From Megascapheus bottae (lineage: Eukaryota; Chordata; Mammalia; Rodentia; Geomyidae): a DNA stretch of 64,000 bases. A model generated the notes under the pieces. That model was not told where the DNA came from and ran no database searches. It worked only from the letters and a program-made list of their open reading frames with translations. Of this stretch, positions 11,376 through 25,562 are shown piece by piece (position 1 is the first letter of the stretch; each line of letters begins with the position of its first letter). The stretch covers positions 9,392,001-9,456,000 of the forward strand of contig JANJXV010000039.1 in the NCBI GenBank assembly GCA_024803745.1. Direction: 5' to 3'. The position numbers were made by a program, and so were the translations under genes.

Positions 11376-12262
11376 AAGTCCTGCAATACAGAAGCCCCAC
11401 CCAACTCCCCACATCTGTTTACATTTCTAGTCAGACAGGCTTTGGTGTGTCCAAAGCTGGGTTCCTCCCATGTCCAGTGGAAACCTGTTTCAGGGGACTC
11501 AGGCTACCTTGTGGTACCCCACCTCAGTGCACTTATCTAATCCTCCCCACCCCTCAGCCAGGTAGATCCTCCCTTCCCTGGAGCACTGAGGCTGGGGCCA
11601 TTCAGCCTTCTCTAGCATCTTTTGGGGGGAAATGGTTAAGTGACGGTCTCTTGTTGGCCAGTTCTTACAGATAGAATTGCTGGCATCCAACTTCCTCTCA
11701 GATTAGTTGTCTCCTCACAGCTGGGGCCAGCATCAATGTCCTGTGAGCAGATGCTAAGTGCTTCCTGGGGGATTTGTTCAGTTAATCCAGTGTGGGCTGT
11801 TGGAGCAGCCTCCGTCGTGTAGACACAGGCTGAGAGAACACTGAAACTCCTAATACCCCATGGCAGTCTCAGATTGGTCTACCATGGCAGATGGACCATG
11901 GCTTCCACAGATGTGGCTAGATGTTCTCCAACTCCTCAATAGGAATATAGATTTTTTTTTAAATCTTGGCTTGTCTAGATTGCTCTGGTGAGATATTGCA
12001 GAGAATGTACAGACCAGGGAGGGAGGGAATAAGGCATCCTGGGATTTCCTGCCCTACCACAAGACAGGATGGGGCTCAGTCTCCTCACTTAACCTCTGTC
12101 TCTGTCTCAGAGTCAGCTGCTTTGGGGGTCAGAGACCAGGGGAGACTTACCAACGTGGTGGTTCAAGTCTCTCTGCCAGGTCAGGGAGTCGGTCTCCAGA
12201 CATCTCAGTGGCCTCACAGACAGCAGAAATGGATTCCACATATGGTAGATCTCACTGCTGAG

Positions 12263-12480
12263 TTGAATACCACTAGCTCACGCCTGTCATGCCAGCTACT
12301 CAGGAAACTGAGTTCTGAGGATTGAGGTTCAAAGCCCACCTGATTAGGAAAATCTGTGGACTGTTTTATCTCTAATAACCAGCAAAAAGCCAGAAGTTGA
12401 GGTTTACCCAAGTGGTAAAGTTCTTGCCTTGAGTTCCTACGTCCTGAGTTTAAGCCTCAGTATTGACATGCACAGACACA
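12263..12480 (+). mobile_element. B1-Geo SINE
   Basis: Head starts near TACCACTAGCTCACGCCTGT; right monomer with TCCTGAGTTTAAGCCTCAGT. Confidence 0.65.
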
Positions 12481-13061
12481 AAAGAGAGATTTAAAAAAGA
12501 GTATTGACTTTGCATTGATAGGTGAGGAATAATTAATATATAATTAAAAACATGAGTTCTTCTAATTATTGGCTCTGCCTAATGTGTATTTAAAAAAACA
12601 TACACACACACACAAAAAAAAAAACGTGAAGGCTTCCTCTTGAATATGTCTAGAAACAAGAGAGGGTATCGCATTTTAATTAAAAATGGATTATTTCAAA
12701 ACCAGTTTAATCTTCCCGTCATCAAAGGACTTAAGCCTTATTAATTAGCTATTGATAAATAGATTTTCAGTGACCAGAAATGTAAATGTTTGGGGAATTG
12801 TGTCTGGAACCCCTACCCCCGAGTTGGGGCAGTACTCTTCAGACCCAGAGAAGTAATGAGATCTACATCTTTCTCTCATTCTCTATGGGCCTGGGGTACA
12901 CTTCCTGGTACAGGTGGGGAACACACAAGGAGGCCCCCGTGACCATCCCTCTGCACCCCCACCCCATCTCACTCTGCTTGGTGGGAGTGGGTACCAGGGC
13001 TCTGCATGGGAATACTTGCTGCTCAGGCATGCCTTCCCTTCTCCCACCTTTTTGTTTATTT

Positions 13062-13232
13062 GTGTACCAGTACTTGGACTTAACTCAAGGCCTGGATGCT
13101 CCACTTCTGACTTTTTTGTTAGTTCCTTGGCGATATTAGTCTTAGGAACTTTCCTGGCTTTCAACCATGATCCTCAAATCTCAGCCTTGTGAGAAGCCAG
13201 GATTATAGGCATGAGCTACCAGTGTCTGACTC
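13062..13232 (-). mobile_element. B1-Geo SINE, internally deleted
   Basis: Antisense copy ending ATTATAGGCATGAGCTACCA; part of the right monomer is missing. Confidence 0.6.
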
Positions 13233-13683
13233 ACCTTCCCCTTCTGACCTGTGGTCCAGACCCTCTGACTGAGGGATCTCAGGCTTGGGCTGCTCCAAAG
13301 ACACTGATCAGGCATATTCCCAACCCTACCCCCACACTGCTGGCCACATCTCCTGTGTTCTGGCCAGTCTTTTTGTAGGGGCAGCTGGAGAACAACCCCC
13401 ATTTATCATCATAAGTGGATAAAGACTTTGAAAGTGATGAATGGTGCTCACATCGCTCCCTCCGCCTGGCAAGGTTTTGAGCAGGCATGGGAAGGCTTGT
13501 TAGAAGACGGGCTCCTGGCATTCACAGCTGATGGATCACCCATTTCTGTGAAACACAGCCACATGCAGGGCTGGAAGAGCTCTTGCAACCTAGGACCTGC
13601 TGGGTCCTGGCCCCACCTGTCCCAGTCCTGGCCTGGCTCCATCTTGGGCATTGTGCCTTCTGGGTGCTTAGAAGATACTAAGA

Positions 13684-13887
13684 TTTTTTTTTTTTTTTTG
13701 CCAGTCCTGAGAGCTTGATCTCAGGCCTGAGCACTGTCCTTGGGCTTTCCTCAAGGCTAGCACTCTACCACTTGAGCCACAGCACCACTTCTGGCTTTTT
13801 CTATGTATATGGTACCAAGGAATCAAACCCAGGGCTTCGTGCTTGCTAGGCAAGTACTCTACCATTATTGGGCCATGCTCCCAGCCC
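13684..13887 (-). mobile_element. ID-Geo SINE
   Basis: Full-length antisense, 16-base T tract. TSD AGATACTAAG (13672) / AGATTCTAAG (13889). Confidence 0.75.
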
Positions 13888-13902
13888 CAGATTCTAAGCT
13901 TT

Positions 13903-14195
13903 TCAGCCAGGTATTTACTGGTAACTCATACCTGTAATTCTAATTACTCAGGATGCTGAGATCTGAGGTTTGAAGTTCAAAGCCAGGCTGGGCAGGAAAG
14001 TCTGTGAAATTCTTTGTCTTTAATGAACTATCAAAAGGCACAAGTGAAATTAATAAATAAATTCTTTAATAAAAGGGTAAAAAAGCCACAAGTAGAGCTG
14101 TGGCTCAAGTAGTAGAGTATTAGCCTTGTGTGAAAAAGACAAAGGACAATGCCTAGGTCCTGAGTTCAAGCCCTAGCATTAGCACCAAAAAATAA
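13903..14195 (+). mobile_element. B1-Geo SINE with a short AT-rich insertion
   Basis: Head and right monomer are separated by about 45 AT-rich bases (14045-14085). Confidence 0.65.
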
Positions 14196-14785
14196 GTGCA
14201 TAAATAATAAAGCTTCACAGCTTTCACCACTCCGTGGGGTCTGACCTGAGCTGCCATTATTCCTGCTCCTGCTAGGGACACAGCTCTTGTGTTTTCCTTT
14301 TTTCTTTTGAGGAAACCGTAGAGTGGAATTTCTTAGCATCAGCCATTCTCACAGCACTTTTATGATTTTAGCCAGATCTCTAACCCACATCTGCTATTAT
14401 TTGCTTATTAGTTTTCCTTATATTGAGTCCTTCTCCCAGCCTCCCTTTAAATACACTTTAAAAGGAAGCTTTTTATCCCTGGCATGAGGAAAGCTGGAAG
14501 TATAATTTGCCAGTATAAATGGAAGGTAAACTTCCCAATAAATACTTAACCCATGAAGTAAACATGATTATCCATGTAATACATCATCTCAGCCATTCAA
14601 ACTACAGGACATTGGCTCAGAGGATGCTCTTCCTTCCGTCTTTCCTCCCTCCTCTCCCCAGGGGCTCTGTGTGCCTAGCTGTTCTCCTGGGAAGGGAAGA
14701 AGAGGTATATAGAAGTCTGAGAGGGGAAAAAAATCATTTCTGATTAAACTGAAGTCATTTCCATCCTTCATGGAGAGCCTTTGTG

Positions 14786-14816
<31 letters not shown>
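14786..14816 (+). repeat. (TG)n microsatellite
   Basis: About 15 units at the 3' side of an antisense SINE. Confidence 0.9.
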
Positions 14817-14819
<3 letters not shown>

Positions 14820-15255
14820 GCTCCAGTACTTAAGGCCTGGGTCCTGTCTTTTTTTTTTTTTTTTTTTTTTGCCACTCCTGGGCTTGAGCTCAGGGCCTGA
14901 GCACTGTCCTTGGACTTTCTCAAAGCTAGAGCTCTACCACTTGAGCCTCAGCACCACTTCCGGCTTTTTTCTATGTATGTGGTACCGAGGAATCGAACCC
15001 AGGTCTTCATGCACGCTAGGCAAACACTTTAACCACTAGGCCAAACTCCCGGCCCTGGGTCCTGTCTTTTATCTTTTTCACTAAAAGCTGGTGCTCTACC
15101 ACATGAGCCACAGTTGTACTTCTGGTTTTTGTTTTGTTTTGCTGGTTCATTGGAGATAAGAGTCTCATTCATTTTCCTTCCAGGGCTGGATCCAAATTGC
15201 AGTCCTCAGATCTTAGCCTCCTGATTAGCTAGGATGACAGACTGAGCTGCCTGCG
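14817..15255 (-). mobile_element. B1-Geo SINE split by a nested insertion
   Basis: Antisense right monomer start at 14817-14852; the rest resumes at 15056 and runs to the head end near 15255. Confidence 0.7.
14853..15055 (-). mobile_element. ID-Geo SINE nested in the previous element
   Basis: Full-length antisense copy. Perfect 15-base TSD TGGGTCCTGTCTTTT at 14838-14852 and 15056-15070. Confidence 0.85.
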
Positions 15256-16075
15256 CTTAGCAGAAATTCATCTTTCAAGCAGACAGTGCTCTAGCCAGTG
15301 AGGGAGGGGTACTTAGTGAAAGAAAACAAAGCAGAGCTCTGCCTGGGGCCTGCAGCACAGTACAAGCAACAGCTATGGAAGAGCCTCTTGAATATGGTGC
15401 AGGGGAAGAAGCCATAAAGAAAAAAAATACCTGGCCAATAAAAATGTAAATTGTCTGTCCAGAAATGCCATAAGAAAGATTAAAGAGGAAGGGGAGAAAA
15501 CTTGTTACATAGCCAATAACCCCCACCACTGCCAAGGATCCTTCATATATAAATCCCATAAGGATCAGCAAGAAAAAGATGAACACTCACATTTTTCAAA
15601 AGGGAACAAGCTCTTGAGAAAGGAAGTAAGGAATGAGCATGCTCAGACAGGCCAGTTCTTCACTGAAACAGCGAAACACTTGGTTCCCAGCCCTTTGGCT
15701 AGATAGACCCCACAAGCACAGCTCCTGAACCTGAAATTCCTTAGGAGTGTCGGGGTCCATTGTGTGTGTCAGGCCCTGAAAACGAAAAATGTTCACCTTC
15801 CACTTGAAGGTTTTCAGCCTGACAGGGAAAAGGCCTGTGGCCATGTGGATCCATCATAACATAGGTGGACATCACCTGACATCTGACAGTGTGAAGCTAG
15901 TTAAGGAATTACAGGCCATGGCACTGCCACCTGTACTTATTCAAAGTTAGGCTGTCAGTCACTCTACAAAAAATGTACTGAGAACCACCTGCATGTCAGT
16001 ATTAATCTGAGCTTCTAAGGAATACTGCAGGGAGCCAAACAGATAAAACCCCAGCTTAGTGGCAGACAAAGCAGG

Positions 16076-16440
16076 ATGGATAGATGGATGGATGGATAAA
16101 TGGACAGTTGGGTGGGTGGAAAGGTAGATAAATGAATGGGTAGCTAAATGATAGGTAGATGCAGAGATAGATGATAGGGATGGATGAATGGATAGATGGG
16201 TAAATGGACAAATGGGTGGGTAGATAGGTAGCTAAATGACAGGTAGATACCAAGCGAGATGGATGGATGAATATATGGGTATACAGATAAACATATGGAT
16301 GCATGAATAGACGCACGGATAGATGGATGGATGGATGGTGAGCGGGTGGATGGATGATAGAGCAGTAGATACAGAGATAGATGATAGGAAGGGAGAAAGG
16401 GGAAGAGAGAATAGGTAGATAGGCTCAGAGGCAGATGACA
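16076..16440 (+). repeat. GATG/GATA tetranucleotide array
   Basis: About 360 bases of imperfect GGAT, AGAT and TGGG units. Open frames on the other strand here are a by-product of the repeat. Confidence 0.85.
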
Positions 16441-16814
16441 GGAAGAAAGGGGACACACTTGTAGCCACATAACCTTTTTCTTATCAGGCTAACGACCTCT
16501 AAGTGGCGTATGCACATTTTTTTGGTCAGGACCTGTTCTGCAAAATGGACACTCCAGGCACTCCTAAGGATTTTCAGGGTTCAGAGCAGCAGTGCACCTT
16601 GGGTTCTGTCTGCCCATAGGTCTGCAGATAGCTCAGTCCTTTTGAAATTTCAGTGTTTATCCATGTCAAAAGATACTTGATATCTGACATGATATCAACA
16701 TGATATTTGACAGAGGTTATGGCTGGATGATGAGATGGGTGATTTTCATGTGCAATTTCTAAGAATTTCTAAGATATCATATATATAATTAGCAATCTAC
16801 CCTGGCCAGGGCGT

Positions 16815-16818
<4 letters not shown>

Positions 16819-16861
<43 letters not shown>

Positions 16862-17043
16862 CAATCCTGGAGCTTGAGCTCAGGGCCTGAGCACTGTCCT
16901 TGGACTTTCTTAAGGCTAGATCTCTACCACTTGAGCCACAGCACCACTTCCGGCCTTTTCTGTATATGTGGTACTGAGGAATTGAACCTGGGACTTCATG
17001 CATGCTAGGCAAGCACTCTACCACCAGGCCAATCTCCTGGCCC
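16819..17043 (-). mobile_element. ID-Geo SINE with a 41-base T tract
   Basis: Full-length antisense; the long unbroken tail (16819-16859) suggests a fairly recent insertion. Confidence 0.75.
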
Positions 17044-17045
17044 TG

Positions 17046-17166
17046 CTTTTTTTTTTGGTTCAGGTATCAGGGCTTGAATTCAGGACCTGGGTACTGTCCC
17101 TTAGGCTGGCACTCTACCACTTGAGCCACAGCAAGGATTACAGGCATGAGCCACCAGCCTCCAGCC
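17046..17166 (-). mobile_element. B1-Geo SINE, internally deleted
   Basis: Right monomer joins directly to the last 30 bases of the head (ATTACAGGCATGAGCCACCA). Confidence 0.6.
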
Positions 17167-17851
17167 TCTGGCTAGGACTTTTGACAACTAAAGAATTATC
17201 CTCTACCTCCCCCCTCACTCCCCATAAACGACACTGAAGAAGTCCAGCATTTAGCCTAATCAAGCATGTTACAAATAAAGGGGAAGATTTGTTAATTGAA
17301 TGTCATGTTATGTCCTCAGTTATGCTTAATACGAGATAGGCAATTTAGAATTCCCAATTATCCAATTAAAATGCTAATTACCTCATACCTTGATAAGGCC
17401 TTTATGGAGAGAGGTGAACCGTGTCTTGCCGTTGCTTCTGTTTCTTAGCCACAGTCTTTGCCACTACCCTTGGCTCTGGTTGGTGGGTTCTCCCCATTGG
17501 GCAGCCCTGAGTCCCAGTGGCCTCTTTAAAGCAGGTAACTTATCCAACCACACCTGGGGCCCCTCCCCGACATTGGGCAGAGTCCATTGTCCTTGGAGAC
17601 TAAATGAGCTTAGTATGAGCAGGTGCCCAGCTGTGAGGTCAGGCGCCTATACAATGTTAGCCATATTTTGCTTTGCCACCAGGATGTACAGACCTTCTTC
17701 AGTCCTGACTGTGAGACCAAAGGTAGGCATTATTCCGACCCAAGACTTAGGAACACCCAGGGGGAGGGGGAGGAGGGCTTGAATAAAATAAATTGTTGAA
17801 GGCCAGGGGCAGCCCTGCCCCAGTGACTGGCATGTCTTGAGGATGACAAAA

Positions 17852-18062
17852 TTCACCAGGCACCAGTGGCTTACCTGTAAATCCTGGCTAGTCAGGAGGC
17901 TGAGATCTGAGGCTGGTGGTTTGAAGCCAGCTCAGGCAGGAAAGTCCATGAGACTATTTATCTCCAGAAAAAAAAAAAAGCTGGAAGTAGACATATGGTT
18001 GAGTACTAGCCTTGAGCAAAATAGTTCCAGGGACAGTGCTCAGGCCCTGAGTTCAAAAAATA
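17852..18062 (+). mobile_element. B1-Geo SINE
   Basis: Full head; A-run between head and right monomer. Confidence 0.7.
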
Positions 18063-19249
18063 AGGCTGTAAGCTTTGCACAGAACCATACCCAGACAGCA
18101 CATTGCTTCTCTGCATAGTTTCCTTACTGGTGAAGTAAGAAAAGAATTCACTTCACCCAAAGAGTCGTTCTGAATGCTCCATGCTTCTACAAGTAGCTGT
18201 TTGCTTTTTCTCATTGGTTGGGACAGTGAAACCTGCCTGTAGTCTCAGCCTGGCTGGCAGCAGGGCCTGGCTCCGTCCACAGGAATCCTAAACCTGAATG
18301 TTCCCACCCCGTCCGTGCAAACAACAACAACATTGCAGGCACTGAGGCTCCCTGACAGGAGCAATATCCTGGGCAGACAGTAGGGCTCAGGTCCAAGTGG
18401 GGCAGCTCCACGCGGGCCTGTGGTGCCCTGCCCCACATACCTGGTCGCTGAGTTGGCGGGACCTTTGGGAAGTGTACATGAGAAGGTGTCTTGGGCAGGC
18501 AGTTCCCAGGCCAAAGGCAAGAGCTGAGAAGTTGGGGGGGGGGGGGCTGCTGAACTGTAACCATCACAAATGACCTTTATCCCCAAGAAAGCCCCATGGG
18601 GCACAGGCAACCCTCTGCTAGCCCCCCTTGTATTAGTAATGCATAGCTGAGCTTCTGCATCGAATACAATTAATTAGCTGAGCTCCGGGCCCAATTGTGC
18701 CCCATAGCCTGGCTGGATTTGGGGGCCCCCAGAGGAGACCTCCGTGATGCCATTTTTGAAGATGTTTCTGCAGATGCAGGCCCGACCATGTACCGTGTTC
18801 TTGTCCCATTCACTTCGTCATCTCCAGGCACTGAAATGAACCTGCTCCTCTCTGTCACTGCAGTAACTCCATCCACCTCGTTATTCCAAACACAGATTCT
18901 TCCAGGTCCCTTCAGGGCCCTCCTTTATGCCTGGGTACAAAGCAGTCTCTGCCTGGGTCATACTTGGGAGAAATTTACAGGCCAGGCTATTGGAGAGAAG
19001 AAATACAGGAGCCCAGAGCAGCAGGGATGTAGGAGGCTTGTGCCTGGAACTGGGGCACATCTCTTCCCTCTCTGCTACTGAAAAACTGCACCCCAGCCCC
19101 ACTTCTTTCCAGAGAGTCCAAGGAAGCAGGGGCAAGCAATTACGCCAGTACTATGGCGTATATGGAAAGAGCAGGTGCATGGAGGTGACACAGGACATGT
19201 GACTATCCTGTCCGCTGTCCTCTGATGGAGAAATATGTTCCTAGAAGTT

Positions 19250-19430
19250 TCATAAGGTTCAAAGTCAACCCAGGCAGAAAAGTCTGTGAGATTCTTATCT
19301 CCAGTGAACCACCAGAAAACCAGAAGTGGAGCTGTGGCTCAAGTGGTAGAGCACTCAACTTGAACATAAAAAAAGCTCAGAGACAACACCCAGGCTCTTA
19401 GTTCAAGTCCAATGACTGACAAATAAATGA
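19250..19430 (+). mobile_element. B1-Geo SINE, 5' truncated
   Basis: Begins inside the head at AAGGTTCAAAGTCAACCCAG. Confidence 0.65.
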
Positions 19431-20713
19431 CTTGGTCTCTGCTGAGGGGAATATTTAACAGGGACTTAGGGACATAGGGACGTGTGCTGCAGGCCAAGGT
19501 GCCAGACCCACCCAGGCCTGTCTTTATGGAACATGTTTGTCATGTGCCACGTGCCAGTGGCACAGCTGTCCCTCCGTCTGTCCTTTCTGAAGCCAACCAG
19601 TCCCAGTGACTCCATGGTCATCTGTATCTCACTAGTCCTGTCACCTTGATCTCGGCTGTGTTATGTTGGGGCAAGACTTCCTGTCCCAAAGCTACAGCAG
19701 CATCATGCTCTGAGGAATGACTTGGAGACCAATTCTGAAGCTGCCTGAGGCCCCTGGCCTCTGCCTATCAATCTCAGGGCTGTGACTTTCGTCTTTTTGT
19801 TTCTGTAGCTTTGGGCTGAGGCAGGAGGGGTAATTCTGCCTATTCTTTCACCATAAACCTGGGGAATGGGTGGGGGTAGGGGCACTCGTTATCTCCTGGA
19901 AACTCCTGAATTCTTCCCTCCCAGACGCCCAATTATCCTGGAAGGTTTCTAAGGCAAGTCTGAAAGTCCATTGAATCTGGCAGACCCGCCTCTGCATAAC
20001 AACTACTTAATACCCAATCATCACAATTACACATAATTTGTGTTTACGGTGCCTGGAAGATTAAACTCCTCCACACAAACGTTCTCCAGTGCAGGCCTCG
20101 AAACCACAGGGCAGGCATGCCATGGTCGCCTTTGGTACTCTGTCAGTGGCTTGCCAGACAGAGGTGCCAGAGGTGGGGAGTTAGGGAGGGGCCCATCACC
20201 AGATGAGTTCTGCCAAAGCTAGGCATCCGGGGTGCATCTGGGACCCCTTGCATTCAGTGTTTGTGCAAATCCAGGGTCCTGTAGTCACAAGGCATAGGAT
20301 AAGGTGGCATAAGAGTGGAGCCAAAGCTCTGGGCATCGCAGCCTTTGTGGGGTTCAGCACCCTGACGTGTCCAGTCTAACATGTAAGCTCCCAGAGCCAC
20401 CATAGACAGGGCTGGCCTGAGTTAGGTGCACACTGGTTTGTGACTTTGCCCTCCATCATCTGCTGAGGGCCAGTACAGGACAGCACTGGGCCTGGATGGG
20501 GGTTGTATTCTTGCTAAGGCAAGATGGGGGGTGATGTCCTCCATCCCTGTAGATTCACCAAGGCCTGCCTCCAGCCTTTCCCCCAGAACCAGAGCTCTAG
20601 GGTCAGGACCTCCCTGGGAAAGTCAAGGTAGTGAGCTCCCTGGCGTGGGGCTATGTCCGGGACTCTTACATCTGAGGAGCTTGGACCTCTTGGGTGCACA
20701 GAAGCAGACGTGA

Positions 20714-22455
<1,742 letters not shown>

Positions 22456-24119
22456 TAAGTCAAGGCAGGCTCCGCTGCCACCCTTGCTGCCACCCAGCTC
22501 TGCTCTGTATGTGAACGGCCCAGCCAAGGTCAGACCCTTAGTGTCAAGGTCACTAAGAGGGCTGAGCACAGCTCTCAGCCAACTTCCCACTCTCAGCCAC
22601 TATCGTATTTGGTGCCTTCATGGGGCCAAAAGCCTGAACCTACAAATAAACTGAAGGGGGTACAGGACAGGGAACCTGTAAGGTTTCCTGTGAGGCCATA
22701 AGATGGTGATCTTTCTGTCTCCCACCTGCACACTCTCTCCAGTCCTGTGTCTCAATACAAGGAGATCCCTCCCCTGCCAATTCCCTGGAACCTGCTAGCC
22801 TCAGTCCCATGGCAGGCTCTATCAAGCTGATGGAGGGGGCAGCAGGTGGGCTTCTGGGTGAAATCAGCCCCTCGTGGAGGGTATAATCAGTCACAGTGGG
22901 CAGAGGCCCAGCCTGCACCTCAAGGTGACACCGGGTATAGAAAACACTGGCCTGGCCCTGGCTTGGCCAGGGAGTCTCTGGGAGCCCATGGATGAAGTCC
23001 TTCTCACAGTTACTGAGTGTCCCCTGCCTTTCAGCTCCACTGTCCTTACAATAGCCACTCTATCTCGGCCTTGCTGTGGCCTCTGTCTAACAGAAGGGTT
23101 GCTCTGTCCTGCCTGCATTTTGGGTGTCCTTTTAATCCATGGCTGATGCCCTGAACAGGGCCCCATGCAGCCCAGCCCCCTTGCTTTTTGACTCTGGTTC
23201 ATCCTAGCTGACCCAGGAGCACAGGTCACAGAAATTCATTCTCAGGGAAACTGAGGCAGAGGCAGCCACACTAACAGATTCCTGCTGTCCTGGGAGCATC
23301 CTGGCTGGCTAGAGGGCCCCGCCCCACAGCCATGTGAACTCAGCACACCCCAGGGATATCAGCTGCCCTCCCTCTCTTCTCTTCTGCCCTCAACAGGGGT
23401 CCTCACTCCATGAGATCAGCCTTAGCTATATACTGTGGGGGCCCCTGAAGGATAGTGGTCTAGGCCAAGGTTCTGTCTATGTCAGGCCTCCCATTCATGG
23501 CCAGGTGCCATGTCCTCAGCCCACGTGGGCAGCGCGTGGTACCTGTGTCTCCCAGTGCAGCTGTAAGTGGCAATGATTTGAGGAAGCCCGCTGGTGCTCG
23601 TGCCAAGCTCAAATTGGTGATTTTGTTTTTCTAGTGTAACTTTGAAATGTAGCCAGTAGAATAATTATGAGTTTATTATAGTCAATTTATTATGCAGCAT
23701 TTAGAACAACATGTTTTGTTGATTACTCCTACTGCCAGATTGCTGGCAGCATTTATAATCCATTGTTTTATTGAAATTGATCTGTCCAGCACCCTACTGC
23801 GTTCAGTAAATAATAAATCACTCCGCCATCCCAACATAAAAGGCATAGGTATGAAACCAGAATACAGTGTCACATGGAGGGTTTTCCAGAAGCTGGGTGC
23901 CTCACAGGGCAGGGTATGTGTGTTGGGCACCCATCCCAGCAGGGCGCTTGGGGTCTCAGACTTTGATTAGGTAAAAATGCCCCAGACAGCTTTTACGTCT
24001 GTGATAAAGCTGTTTTAGTATCAGAGCTGGTTCAGAGCATTCTGGGAAAGGGGGTGGGGTGCTAAAGGACAGCCAGTCCTTCCCTTCCATCTTTCCCAGA
24101 CCTCAGTTGTGGGACTTTG

Positions 24120-24306
24120 TGTTGGTCTTGGGATTTGAACACAGGACCTGAGTGTTTTTCCTCAGCTTTTTTTGATCAAGGCTGGCGCTTTACACTTGAG
24201 CCATAACTCCACTTCTGGCTTTTTGTGTGTATGCTTAATTGGAGATATGAGTCTCATGGACTTTGCTTCCTCGGCTGGCTTTGAACCACGATCCTCAGAT
24301 CCCAGC
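24120..24306 (-). mobile_element. B1-Geo SINE, head truncated
   Basis: Antisense; stops at CCTCAGATCCCAGCC. Confidence 0.65.
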
Positions 24307-25300
24307 CAAGGGGCTGAAAGCCTAGGCCCTTCCTCAGCTCAGCCAGAACGGTGAGGCCCTTGCAGGGCCTGTGACCTTGATGCCTTGGGGAAGGGGTCTC
24401 GGCCTCTAGAACCTTTCGGTTATGTCCTGAGGTTCCCCATGCAGCCTACAGGCAGGACACTGTCCTCAGGCAAGTGTCAGCTGCTTTGCATCTTTTTATT
24501 AAGGCAAGTGAGGCAGGCCTCTCAAACGGGCTCCCAAGTGTGGGGCTCTCCCTCAAATGCCTTCCGTGTGCTCGCTCAGCGGATGGGGTCTAACACGGTC
24601 CCTGGAGGCCAGAACACCCATCCCTGTGCAGCCAGTCCCAATCCAGAGTGGGGGTCCCCTCACCAGCTCATCTTTTAGAGCCCTTGAATGCCTGGAGGCA
24701 TCTGGGACCTGCAGGCTGGACTTAGGCCTCTAGGGAACGTGAGCATCCATGCCTAAATCCTGGGAGCCAGGGCACTCCAGGAGGGGACACTCTCTGTGCG
24801 CCTGGACCCTGGGCAGGCTCCCCTTTTCAGGACAGGAATTTAGGTAGGGGTTTAGGAGAAGCCCAAGATGTGGCCTCAGCAAGCTCTAATTGGGGCACCC
24901 CTCTTCACCAGCTTACCTCCTGTCCCACCACCAGATCAGGTGTCACAGCTGGGAGTTGTGACACTGCCCCCCCACCCCCAACACACATACACATACCTCT
25001 GAAACTTCTAGAGCACAGGTCCAAGGAGACCCCAGGCCTCGGTTGCCCAGACTGTGTAGGCTGAATATTCCAGCTCTGGCCAGAAGAGGGCAGTGTTGTC
25101 TCAGGAAGTGGCGGCTCCTCCTCCTGGTAGTGGTGGGTGTATGGCGCCCAGCCCCACTCCAGGGCCTGCAGCCCCCGCTCATGCACAGCCACCTGCCAGT
25201 CTCCCCTCCCCACTCCCCGGCTGCCGCCGCTCCATCCTTTCCTGCCAGGACTCCTGCCTTGTCTGCCTGACCTGCAGAGATGGAGCTTCTGTTTGCTTTC

Positions 25301-25324
25301 TTCTCTCTCTCTCTCTCTCTCTCT
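25301..25324 (+). repeat. (CT)n microsatellite
   Basis: Twelve units, at the 3' side of the next SINE. Confidence 0.85.
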
Positions 25325-25337
25325 TTTTTTGGGGGGG

Positions 25338-25562
25338 GGCCAATACTAGGGCTTGAACTTAGGACCTGGCCCTTACTTTTTCCACTCAAGGCAGGTGCTC
25401 TATCATGTAAAGCTCCATTTCTGATGTTTTAACTGCTTAATTAGAGATAAGTCTCCCACCCCCTCTCCCCCCCCCCCCACTCCCGCTGGCTTCAAACCTT
25501 GATCCTCAGATCTCAGCCTTGTGCGTAGCTAGGATGACAGGTGTGAGCCACTAGCACCTGGT
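25338..25562 (-). mobile_element. B1-Geo SINE with a poly-C insertion
   Basis: Antisense full copy; a C-rich run at 25455-25485 interrupts the head. Confidence 0.65.

Noticed and set aside
15275..15844. Two adjacent minus-strand open frames (103 and 82 codons), one with hydrophobic membrane-like segments.
   Set aside because: No family recognised, no splice or poly-A context, no tail that would mark a processed pseudogene. It reads as chance open frame in AT-rich single-copy intron, though a similarity search should be done.
16076..16440. Repeat array considered as a CRISPR-like structure.
   Set aside because: Units are 4 bases with no unique spacers, and the genome is mammalian.
16056..16470. 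Overlapping minus-strand frames rich in Ile, Tyr, Pro, His and Ser.
   Set aside because: Translation of the GATG/GATA tetranucleotide array.
16814..17024. Repeated peptide-like frames with SGPEHCPWTF or similar, seen at many places.
   Set aside because: These are the antisense ID-Geo SINE translated; the same peptide recurs at 5672, 14853, 35241, 57283, 59365 and 62312.
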